DNA of 7,135 nucleotides from an uncultured Microbacteriaceae bacterium (GTDB lineage Bacteria; Actinomycetota; Actinomycetes; Actinomycetales; Microbacteriaceae): the NCBI GenBank assembly GCA_903907615.1, contig CAIVOR010000281.1:1-7135 (forward strand). Reading direction: 5' to 3'. Below, piece by piece: positions 1 to 5,941 of this stretch (position 1 is its first letter; each line of letters starts with the position of its first letter). Made by a program: the position numbers and the translations under genes. The notes under the pieces are model-generated. The model was not told the origin of the DNA and did not search any database. It saw only the letters and a list, made by a program, of their open reading frames with translations.

Positions 1-1599
1 GCCGTCCTGAACCTGGTCGAGCTCGTCGGGAGTGAGCACGATGCGCGCACGACCCTCGGCAATTCCGGGTGCGGCGGCAAATCCGCCCAGCTCGGTCTTG
101 CTACCCACACCCTCGGCCTGGTCGAGCCAACGTTCCACGGTCTCGGGGGTGATTCCCCAGAGCATGATGGTGAGCGGCTCCGACACGTCCTCGGGTACGG
201 GGCCGAGTGCCGGCGGGGGAGTCCACTTGGCCAAGGCCTTGTAGATCGACTTGCGCTTGGCAACGACCGCGGGCCAGTAGGCCGGACCCTGCGGCTCGGT
301 GCCGTGGCTCCAGGCAGCCTGGAGGTCGATAACTGCTTCGACAACCTCCGCGCGACGCAGCATGAAGATGTCGTCTTCCGACTCCCAGAAGCCCCACTTT
401 GCCAACAGAGCCCCGAACTCACGCACCTTGTTCCAGAACTCCGTCATGAACCAGTGTTCGATGTAGAAGTTGTGGTTCTCCACATAGGGGAACACCGTGC
501 GCGACAGGCCGAGGGCGCCGTCGAACTCGGCCAGCACGTCGCCCTCCAGGAGGTCGCGGTAGATGTTCGTGATCTCGTCACGCTCGGCCTGTCGCTTGTC
601 GAGCTGGCGCTCGAGCGATTCGCCGCGACGCACCATCTTGATGTAGTCGCCAATTCCCTGAATGGGCATGCTGAGGTCGTCAACCCAGGAGCGGTGGTGG
701 TGGTACATGCCCGAACCGTTCGAGAAGTAGAACCAGGGGTTCTTGGTTTCCTCGAGGTCGGCCAGCCACTTCTTGCCCGCATCAGTGCCGGACAGGTTGG
801 CCTCCAGTGTGGTCTCGTCCTTCGAGGCAAGCACGGCATCGCCAACACCGAGCTCCTCGGCAAGCTTGGCCAGGCGGCGCAGCTCGTCGTCCGGACGGAA
901 CAAAATGACATCGATGCCCGAGACCATGCGCGAGATGGTCTGGTCGGTGATGTCGGGGAAGTTGGCCTTGCACAGTAGCAGGAACTGCAGATACGCGGCA
1001 TAGCCGAGGTTGAGGAACTCGGAGTGGAGGGTCCAGATGGCGTCACCCTGCGCAATGAGGTCGAGGTAATTGGCCAGCACCGTGTTGGCTTGCGTGTTGC
1101 CGTGCGTCGTGGTGACATACTCCAGCGTTTCGAATTCGGTCATCTCGGGGATTGAGATTCCCTTGACCGCGGAGATGCGTCCCTTGACGCGCTCGACCCA
1201 GTCTTCGTAGAGGCTGTCCCAGTTCTGGAAGTAGTGGCCAGCGCGCACGCCAAACTCGGCCGCGCGTCGCTCGATCTCTTCGGGAGCGGGAGCCGGCAGA
1301 GCGCTCATGTAGGTGAAGCCGTTGACCACGCGCACGTCGAGGCCCTTTGCCGGCGGCATCGCGAAGACGCGAGTATTGGTCACGCCGGTACCCATGAAGG
1401 CACAGTCAATGGTGATCTGGTCGAACGGGTACGACACCTCAGGGAAGTGCAGTGAGTTGCGGAACCACGTCTTCTTGCCGTCGATAGCCTGGCGACCCTC
1501 CTGAAACAGGTTGTGGTACGCGTACAGGTCTTGCCAGCCTTCGGCGCCCTCGGGCGTCTCAACGGCGTAGGGATCCGGGAATGTGCGCTTGCCGGTCAA
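1..1599 (-). CDS. PEP-utilising phosphotransferase subunit (phenylphosphate synthase / rifampin phosphotransferase-like), 3' end outside window
   Basis: The reading frame is open for 533 codons from a TTG at 1599-1597 to the left edge. TTG is chosen because AAAGGAG lies 6 nt upstream and no better start is nearby. The N-terminal half has W45, the HFP at 51-53 and V92-N-G-F-T-Y-M98, a pattern I recognise from the substrate-binding region of rifampin phosphotransferase-like PEP-synthase relatives. Residues 289-308 contain an aromatic, Gly- and His-rich block (G297-M-Y-H-H-H302, then SWVDD). From about 506, GGFAAAPG followed by AEGRARIV marks the start of the swivelling phosphohistidine domain; the phosphorylated His should come about 60 residues later, beyond the window. 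There is no N-terminal ATP-grasp domain. In the family, ATP phosphorylates the His, which then passes phosphate to a substrate. Absence of the ATP-binding part suggests a split enzyme like phenylphosphate synthase, whose large subunit is of similar design. The substrate is unknown. Family call is firm, specific function is not. Confidence 0.8.
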   Translation of the reverse strand, partial: MTGKRTFPDPYAVETPEGAEGWQDLYAYHNLFQEGRQAIDGKKTWFRNSLHFPEVSYPFDQITIDCAFMGTGVTNTRVFAMPPAKGLDVRVVNGFTYMSALPAPAPEEIERRAAEFGVRAGHYFQNWDSLYEDWVERVKGRISAVKGISIPEMTEFETLEYVTTTHGNTQANTVLANYLDLIAQGDAIWTLHSEFLNLGYAAYLQFLLLCKANFPDITDQTISRMVSGIDVILFRPDDELRRLAKLAEELGVGDAVLASKDETTLEANLSGTDAGKKWLADLEETKNPWFYFSNGSGMYHHHRSWVDDLSMPIQGIGDYIKMVRRGESLERQLDKRQAERDEITNIYRDLLEGDVLAEFDGALGLSRTVFPYVENHNFYIEHWFMTEFWNKVREFGALLAKWGFWESEDDIFMLRRAEVVEAVIDLQAAWSHGTEPQGPAYWPAVVAKRKSIYKALAKWTPPPALGPVPEDVSEPLTIMLWGITPETVERWLDQAEGVGSKTELGGFAAAPGIAEGRARIVLTPDELDQVQDG

Positions 1600-1605
1600 G
1601 GTGTG

Positions 1606-1612
1606 CTCCTTT
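1606..1612 (-). promoter_or_regulatory. Ribosome binding site deciding the TTG start of the phosphotransferase gene
   Basis: Read on the minus strand this is AAAGGAG, a strong Shine-Dalgarno match, ending 6 nt before the TTG at 1599-1597. The first in-frame ATG inside the gene is many codons later (the Met at residue 69), after conserved sequence such as W45 and the HFP at 51-53, so the TTG is the credible start. Confidence 0.75.
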
Positions 1613-1672
1613 GCAACAGTGGACGGGAGTGCTTTCGCGTACGCATCGGACGTCGTACGTAAAGACGTGACA

Positions 1673-1703
1673 TAAGTAGACACCCTTTCAGGGGAAAGCG
1701 CAA
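1673..1703 (-). promoter_or_regulatory. Candidate promoter for the phosphotransferase gene
   Basis: On the minus strand TTGCGC (1703-1698) and TACTTA (1678-1673) could serve as -35 and -10 boxes, separated by 19 nt. That spacing is long and the matches are partial. If real, the leader is about 65 nt and the palindrome at 1709-1725 sits just upstream of the -35 box, a typical position for an activator. This is inference only. Confidence 0.25.
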
Positions 1704-1708
1704 CACTT

Positions 1709-1725
1709 TTTTCATTGAGTGAAAG
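1709..1725. promoter_or_regulatory. Palindromic site 1, candidate IclR-family operator
   Basis: The site has arms TTTCA (1710-1714) and TGAAA (1720-1724) around a 5-nt centre. It shares 13 of 17 positions with the palindrome at 1810-1826, with the arms at the same spacing. It lies nearer the phosphotransferase gene. The adjacent iclR gene makes its product the obvious candidate ligand, but no binding is shown by sequence alone. Confidence 0.45.
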
Positions 1726-1766
1726 CACCGCAATTCACAGACTCTGCCTGAAAACCCTCTCAATTA

Positions 1767-1794
1767 TTGGACTAATCGAGAATCTTCTCAGAAT
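1767..1794 (+). promoter_or_regulatory. Candidate promoter for the iclR operon
   Basis: TTGGAC (1767-1772) and CAGAAT (1789-1794) are spaced by 16 nt and match sigma-70-type boxes moderately (3/6 and 4/6). Transcription would begin near 1801, placing the palindrome at 1810-1826 just downstream, where a bound protein would block the gene. A second possibility is TACATT at 1833-1838 as a -10 box, giving a nearly leaderless mRNA. Neither is strong. Confidence 0.25.
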
Positions 1795-1809
1795 CACGCA
1801 CACATTTCC

Positions 1810-1826
1810 TTTTCATTTGATGAAAA
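1810..1826. promoter_or_regulatory. Palindromic site 2, candidate IclR-family operator / autoregulatory site
   Basis: This is a perfect inverted repeat: TTTTCAT, a 3-nt centre, then ATGAAAA, 20 nt before the ATG of iclR. It is the most symmetric element in the divergent region and matches site 1 at 1709-1725. Its position close to the iclR start suggests autorepression, as is common in IclR-family genes. Confidence 0.5.
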
Positions 1827-1845
1827 ACTCTCTACATTGGAGAAC

Positions 1846-2646
1846 ATGACCGATGCCGCACTCGCGCCGAGCGATGCGCCAGTCGCCGCGACGCGATCCG
1901 TCACGGCACGCGCGCTGTCGATCTTGGGCGTCTTCAGCATGGAGCGCCCCAGCCTCACGCTTTCGGAGATTTCGCGCGCGACAGGTCTTCCCGTTGCCAC
2001 GGTGTATCGCCTCGCGGGCGAACTGGAGGAAGGTCGCTTCCTCGACCGCGACGAAGACGGCCGCTACAGCCTGGGACTCTATCTCTGGGAGATGGGCATG
2101 CTCACCCCGGTGCACGGTCGTCTCCGCGAGATTGCCATGCCCTTTTTGCTCAACCTCCAGTACACGTGTCGCGAGACCGTTCAGCTGGCCGTGATTGACG
2201 GGATTGATGCGATCTACATCGAGAAGCTCTCCATGGTGGAGTCGGCACCGGTGCAGTCTCGCATCGGCGCGCGCATCCCCCTTCACGCCACCGGTGTGGG
2301 CAAAGCACTCCTCGCCTTCAGTTCCCCCACGTTTGTCGACACGGTGCTGGGCATGCCGCTGATGAGGTTCACCGACGAGACCACGACGAGTCGTCACACC
2401 CTGGCGAAGCAGCTGGCCCAGATTGTGGATGACGGGTATGCCCGCTCGCGCGCCGAATATCTGGTGGGGTCCACGTCAATTGCCGCTCCCGTCCTGGTGA
2501 GCGGCGTTGTCAAGGCGGCTATCGGAATCGTGAACTACGAAGACACCAATCTCGACGAGTGGGCGCCCGCCCTGCTCCACGCCTCACAGGCGCTGGGTGC
2601 ACGACTCGAAGAACTGCGGTGGGGAACCAAAGAGGAGAAGAAATGA
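1846..2646 (+). CDS. IclR-family transcriptional regulator
   Basis: The 266-residue protein has the two-domain IclR layout. Residues about 18-77 form the winged helix-turn-helix (SVTARALSILGVF, then LSEISRATGLPVATVYRLAGELE, wing near DGRYSLG). Residues about 90-255 form the effector domain, with the family-typical stretch around ATGVGKALLAF. Length fits the family (about 240-280). ATG 1846 is chosen because GGAG lies just upstream, although the spacing is short; an in-frame TTG at 1837 has no Shine-Dalgarno sequence. The protein should act as a cytoplasmic dimer or tetramer that senses a small metabolite. Divergence from the phosphotransferase gene, and the 4-nt overlap with the ligase gene downstream, suggest that it controls both. 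The effector is unknown; acetoacetate, a related keto acid, or the phosphotransferase substrate are natural guesses. Activator or repressor mode cannot be decided. Confidence 0.9.
   Translation: MTDAALAPSDAPVAATRSVTARALSILGVFSMERPSLTLSEISRATGLPVATVYRLAGELEEGRFLDRDEDGRYSLGLYLWEMGMLTPVHGRLREIAMPFLLNLQYTCRETVQLAVIDGIDAIYIEKLSMVESAPVQSRIGARIPLHATGVGKALLAFSSPTFVDTVLGMPLMRFTDETTTSRHTLAKQLAQIVDDGYARSRAEYLVGSTSIAAPVLVSGVVKAAIGIVNYEDTNLDEWAPALLHASQALGARLEELRWGTKEEKK
2633..2637 (+). promoter_or_regulatory. Ribosome binding site deciding the start of the acetoacetyl-CoA synthetase-like gene
   Basis: AGGAG within the last codons of iclR ends 5 nt before the ATG at 2643. It favours that ATG over an in-frame GTG at 2559, which would add 28 residues of low-complexity, Arg/Gly/Thr-rich sequence overlapping iclR. 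Confidence 0.75.
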
Positions 2647-4622
2647 CCGTCCAAGCCGGAACTGTGCTCCAACCCGCCATCGATCGATCGCGGTGGTCGG
2701 AATCACGGATGGGCCGCTTTCTCGAGCGCATTGCCCAACGAGATGGCCTGACGTTCACGACCTTCGAGGATGCCTGGCAGTGGAGCGTCGACAATCTTGA
2801 ACAGTTTTGGGCAGACCTCATCGTGGAATTCGATCTCGTGCTGCACGCACCCTACGAACGCATTCTCGGGTCTGACACCATGCCGGGCGCCGAATGGCTG
2901 CCGGGCGCCACGCTCAACTACGGGGAAAATGTCGTCCGCTCCCTCCGAGCTCGCGCCGAGCATCCGTCGTTGATCGCGCGGTCACAGACACGGAGCGCAC
3001 GCGACTGGTCGGCAACTCTTCTGGTCGAGGAGATCGGACGTGTTCAGGCGGGCTTGCGCCTGGCGGGCGTGGGAGTGGGCGACCGGGTGGTGGCCTATAT
3101 GCCAAACCTTCCCGAAACCATCGCCGTGTATCTCGCCACGGCATCGCTGGGCGCAATCTTTTGCTCCATCCCGCCCGAGATGGGCCCGACGAGCATGATT
3201 GATCGTGCGGGGCAACTCGACCCCAAGGTCATCATCGCGGTTGACGGCTACGTGTGGGGCACGAAGCGCGTGGGTCGCATGGACGAGCTCGAGCGGATCC
3301 GCGAGGCCATCCCTTCTGCCGCGTATGTCGTGTTGCCCTATCTCGATGCCGACGTGGCGATCCCTGCCGGAGCTCAGTCCTACGAGGCGTTCACCGCGGA
3401 AAAGGTCGAACCCACCTTCGAGCCCGTTCCGTTCGACCACCCGCTGGTCATCCTCTTTTCCTCGGGCACAACGGGTAAGCCCAAGGCCATCGTGCACTCG
3501 CACGGCGGGCTTCTCTTGGCCCACCTGCGTGACATCGGATTGCACTTCGATATCGACGAGAAAGACGTCAACTTCTGGTACTCCACCACGGGGTGGATGG
3601 TCTGGACGTTGAGTGTGTCGAACCTCTTGGTGGGCTCGGCCATGGTGCTGCTCGACGGTGACCCGAACTACCCCTCACTTGACGGCCCGTGGTCGCAGTT
3701 TGCCGTGGCTGCCGACACGGGCGCCACGTACATCGCCACGAGCTCGGCGTACTTGGCGGCCTGCGCACACGCGGGCATGACCCCCGGTTCGACGTGGGAT
3801 CTGTCGCGCCTTCGCGAGATCCAGTGCTCGGGGTCGCCCCTGGCCGCCGACGTGGCTGCCTGGGTCTACGCCGAGGTGGGCGCTCACGTGAGGATGACCC
3901 CGGCATCCGGCGGAACCGACATCTGCTCGGGCTTCCTCATGGGCTCACCGCTCACCGCGGTGTATGCCGGTGAAATGTCGTGCCGGCCCCTCGGCGTGGC
4001 CACCGATTCGTGGGACCCTCAGGGGCGCCCCATCGCCGGAGAACCGGGTGAACTTGTCTGCACCAAGCCGCTCCCCAACATGCCCGTGTTTTTCTGGGGC
4101 GACGAGAACTTCGAGCGTTACCGCGCGAGCTACTTCGACACGTATCCGGGAATCTGGCGCCACGGAGACTGGCTCATCCGCACGCCGCGCGATTCCTGGG
4201 TCATCACCGGTCGCTCCGACGCCACACTCAACCGCGGTGGTGTGCGTCTCGGCACGGCCGAGTTCTACGCTGTTCTCGATCCGCTGCCCGGCGTCAACGA
4301 CTCGATGCTGATGCACTTCGAAGACGCCGATGGCGGCATGGGAACGCTCGTGATGCTGGTCGTGCCGGGAGCCGATGTCGACCGCGACGAGCTCGAGAAG
4401 CGCATTCGCTCGACGATTCGCACCGAGCTGTCACCCCGGCACGTTCCTGACGCCATTGTGTTTACCGAGAGCGTGCCGCGCACGTCCACGGGCAAGCGCC
4501 TCGAGATTCCGCTCAAGCGGGTGGTTCAGGGCATGACCGGCGAAAACGTGATGGATCGCAGTGTGCTCGTTCATCCGGAGCATGTCGACGACATCGTTGA
4601 GGCGGTTCGCGCCGTAATCTAG
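2643..4622 (+). CDS. Acetoacetate--CoA ligase (acetoacetyl-CoA synthetase-like), ANL superfamily
   Basis: The 659-residue protein is an adenylate-forming acid:CoA ligase. An acetyl-CoA-synthetase N-terminal segment (about 40-60, WQWSVDNLEQFW) precedes the AMP-binding domain. Visible motifs are the P-loop SSGTTGKPK (273-281), GGTDI (423-427), HGDW (507-510), GRSD (523-526), RGGVRLGTAE (from 531), and the catalytic Lys K618 in PRTSTGK. Length and the WLPGATLNYGEN and GGTDICSGF blocks fit acetoacetyl-CoA synthetase better than acetyl- or propionyl-CoA synthetase. The family reaction is acetoacetate + ATP + CoA to acetoacetyl-CoA + AMP + PPi, in the cytoplasm. Start and iclR stop share ATGA, so translation is probably coupled. 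No thiolase or CoA-transferase is visible nearby. The substrate could be another beta-keto or short-chain acid; all core catalytic motifs appear intact. Confidence 0.85.
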   Translation: MTVQAGTVLQPAIDRSRWSESRMGRFLERIAQRDGLTFTTFEDAWQWSVDNLEQFWADLIVEFDLVLHAPYERILGSDTMPGAEWLPGATLNYGENVVRSLRARAEHPSLIARSQTRSARDWSATLLVEEIGRVQAGLRLAGVGVGDRVVAYMPNLPETIAVYLATASLGAIFCSIPPEMGPTSMIDRAGQLDPKVIIAVDGYVWGTKRVGRMDELERIREAIPSAAYVVLPYLDADVAIPAGAQSYEAFTAEKVEPTFEPVPFDHPLVILFSSGTTGKPKAIVHSHGGLLLAHLRDIGLHFDIDEKDVNFWYSTTGWMVWTLSVSNLLVGSAMVLLDGDPNYPSLDGPWSQFAVAADTGATYIATSSAYLAACAHAGMTPGSTWDLSRLREIQCSGSPLAADVAAWVYAEVGAHVRMTPASGGTDICSGFLMGSPLTAVYAGEMSCRPLGVATDSWDPQGRPIAGEPGELVCTKPLPNMPVFFWGDENFERYRASYFDTYPGIWRHGDWLIRTPRDSWVITGRSDATLNRGGVRLGTAEFYAVLDPLPGVNDSMLMHFEDADGGMGTLVMLVVPGADVDRDELEKRIRSTIRTELSPRHVPDAIVFTESVPRTSTGKRLEIPLKRVVQGMTGENVMDRSVLVHPEHVDDIVEAVRAVI

Positions 4623-4626
4623 CCAC

Positions 4627-5832
4627 GTGAAGGGCATTCTGCACGTCGACATGGATGCGTTCTTCGCATCCGTCGAGTTGCTCGAGCGCCCGGAGCTGCG
4701 AGGTAAGCCGGCGGTGGTTGCGCACGACTCCGCGCGTTCCGTGGTGACGAGTGCCACTTACGAGGCGCGCGCGCTGGGCGTGCACAGCGCCATGCCGCTC
4801 GCGTTTGCCAAGCGGGCAGTGCCGGGTCTCATCGTTCTCGAGCCGCATCGAGCGCTCTACACGCGTTACTCGCGCGAAGTGATGCAGATCTTTTCCGAGT
4901 ACTCACCACTGGTTGAGCCGCTCAGCATTGACGAGGCGTTCATCGACGTCACGGGGGCGCGACGATTGTATGGTGAGCCCGCGCTCGTTGGCGCGCTGAT
5001 TCGGGCCGAAGTTCTCAGACGCACCGGGCTGACCTGCTCGGTCGGAGTGGCGAGCACCAAGTTCGTCGCCAAAATCGCCTCCGACATGAGTAAACCCGAT
5101 GGGTTGCTGGTTGTGCCCCACGAGGACACACTCGACTTTTTGCGCCCCCTGCCCATCCGGCGACTGTGGGGTGTGGGCGCGCAGACGGCCAAGGTTCTCG
5201 AGCGGCGTGGGCTGCACACCGTGGGCGACGTGGCCGATACGCCGGTGACCAGTCTGGTTGCCGCACTGGGTGATGCTGCCGGACATCACCTGCACGAACT
5301 CGCGTGGGGACGCGATCCACGCACGGTGGTTCCCGAGCGTCGTGAAAAAAGTGTGGGCAGGGAGCAAACGTTTGCGGCAGACCTGACGAGTCGCGAACCC
5401 GTGGTGGCCGCATTTCTCGACCAGTCCGAACGGGTGGGGCGCACCCTGCGTGTGGCGGGCCTCCGCGCGAAGACCGTGGCGCTCAAGATCACTTTCGCCG
5501 ACTTCCAGTCGCTCACGCGCAGTCGCACGCTGCCCGAACCCACCGACGTGGGCCGGGAGATTTACGCCACGGTCTGCGCTCTCTTTGACGAGCTCGAGCT
5601 CGACCTCGTGAGCCGTCCCGTGCGCCTCGCGGGCGTGCGCGCGCAGTCTCTCGTGCAGCCAGATCTCGACATCGTGGGGCTCTGGGAGGACGACAACGAA
5701 ACATGGCGCAAGGCGGAAGAGGCGGTGGATCGCGTCACCTCGCGGTTTGGGCCGGGATTGGTTACGCCAGCCACACTTCTGGGCAAGCGCGGTAGTGTTG
5801 AGGAAACACGGGAGTCCGGTGAACCGGGCTGA
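4627..5832 (+). CDS. dinB: DNA polymerase IV (Y-family, DinB)
   Basis: The 401-residue protein is a translesion DNA polymerase. HVDMDAFFASVE at 6-17 gives metal ligand D8 and steric-gate F13; SIDEAF gives D102 and E103. The finger/palm block SVGVASTKFVAKIASD is at 138-153, the helix-hairpin-helix region at about 175-200, and the little-finger start (EKSVGREQTF) at about 240-249. All catalytic residues are present, so it should be active. The protein is longer than the classical 350-residue enzyme. The usual C-terminal clamp-binding box of the QLxLF kind is not obvious; the equivalent region (about 344-355, ending GLWED) is divergent, and the last 12 codons lie in a riboswitch. Start is GTG, 4 nt after the ligase stop, with no good Shine-Dalgarno sequence, so translation is probably coupled to the upstream gene. 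I see no clear LexA-type box before it. It has no evident functional tie to its neighbours. Confidence 0.95.
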   Translation: MKGILHVDMDAFFASVELLERPELRGKPAVVAHDSARSVVTSATYEARALGVHSAMPLAFAKRAVPGLIVLEPHRALYTRYSREVMQIFSEYSPLVEPLSIDEAFIDVTGARRLYGEPALVGALIRAEVLRRTGLTCSVGVASTKFVAKIASDMSKPDGLLVVPHEDTLDFLRPLPIRRLWGVGAQTAKVLERRGLHTVGDVADTPVTSLVAALGDAAGHHLHELAWGRDPRTVVPERREKSVGREQTFAADLTSREPVVAAFLDQSERVGRTLRVAGLRAKTVALKITFADFQSLTRSRTLPEPTDVGREIYATVCALFDELELDLVSRPVRLAGVRAQSLVQPDLDIVGLWEDDNETWRKAEEAVDRVTSRFGPGLVTPATLLGKRGSVEETRESGEPG

Positions 5833-5905
5833 GAGGAACGTTCATATAACGTTCGACCGTCGAACCTGATCTGGATCATGCCAGCGCAGGGAGGCATCTC
5901 TACAC
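5795..5905 (+). promoter_or_regulatory. TPP riboswitch aptamer (THI element)
   Basis: Conserved TPP-aptamer boxes are present: CTGAGA (5829-5834) and ACCTGATCTGGAT followed by ATGCCAGCG and AGGGA (5864-5893). Helices seen: P3 as CCGG-TGAA-CCGG (5816-5827), optional P3a as GAACGTT/AACGTTC with a 5-nt loop (5836-5854), P2 possibly ACGG/CCGT (5808-5811 with 5857-5860), P4 CCTG/CAGG (5865-5868 with 5887-5890), P5 CTGG/CCAG (5871-5874 with 5881-5884), and P1 possibly GTGTTGAG with CTCTACAC (5795-5802 with 5898-5905, one mismatch). Binding of thiamin pyrophosphate normally switches the downstream thiamin gene off, here ykoE-ykoD. The 5' half overlaps dinB, whose stop codon is inside CTGAGA. The outer boundary (P1) is less certain than the core. 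Confidence 0.95.
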
Positions 5906-5911
5906 AGAACC

Positions 5912-5937
5912 CGTGCACCTTTATCGAAAGGGGCACG
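5912..5937 (+). promoter_or_regulatory. Shine-Dalgarno-sequestering hairpin, expression platform of the TPP riboswitch
   Basis: The stem pairs CGTGC (5912-5916) with GCACG (5933-5937) and CCTTT (5918-5922) with AAAGG (5927-5931), with one A-G mismatch between them and an ATCG loop. The ykoE Shine-Dalgarno sequence (AAAGGGG, 5927-5933) is inside the 3' arm, and the GTG start follows at 5942. No run of T follows the stem, so it is not an intrinsic terminator. Control by TPP is therefore predicted at translation initiation. I could not identify the competing anti-sequestor with confidence. Confidence 0.7.
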
Positions 5938-5941
5938 CACA

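Noticed and set aside
304..978. 224-codon plus-strand open frame opposite the phosphotransferase gene
   Set aside because: It is antisense to a clearly conserved protein; its translation has no recognisable domain and reflects the third-position G/C bias of the real gene.
444..1118. 224-codon minus-strand open frame in another frame of the phosphotransferase gene
   Set aside because: Low-complexity Ser/Thr/Arg translation typical of a shadow frame, with no ribosome binding site; the frame from 1599 carries the family motifs.
1629..1728. 8-bp inverted repeat GTGCTTTC / GAAAGCAC across the divergent region
   Set aside because: A repeat of this length separated by more than 80 nt is expected by chance in about 250 bp.
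1837..1845. TTG at 1837 as the iclR start
   Set aside because: No Shine-Dalgarno sequence precedes it, and it uses the GGAG that better serves ATG 1846.
1813..2397. 194-codon minus-strand open frame opposite iclR
   Set aside because: Antisense shadow of a well-supported IclR gene, no domain signature.
2559..2642. GTG at 2559 as an upstream start of the ligase, adding 28 residues
   Set aside because: The extra sequence is out-of-frame iclR coding DNA without family similarity, while ATG 2643 has AGGAG at good spacing.
2679..2692. Short CGAT tandem repeat near the start of the ligase gene
   Set aside because: Only three units, inside coding sequence, and easily explained by codon choice.
5912..5940. 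Intrinsic terminator between the TPP aptamer and ykoE
   Set aside because: The hairpin is strong but no T-tract follows it; it overlaps the ribosome binding site, so sequestration is the better reading.
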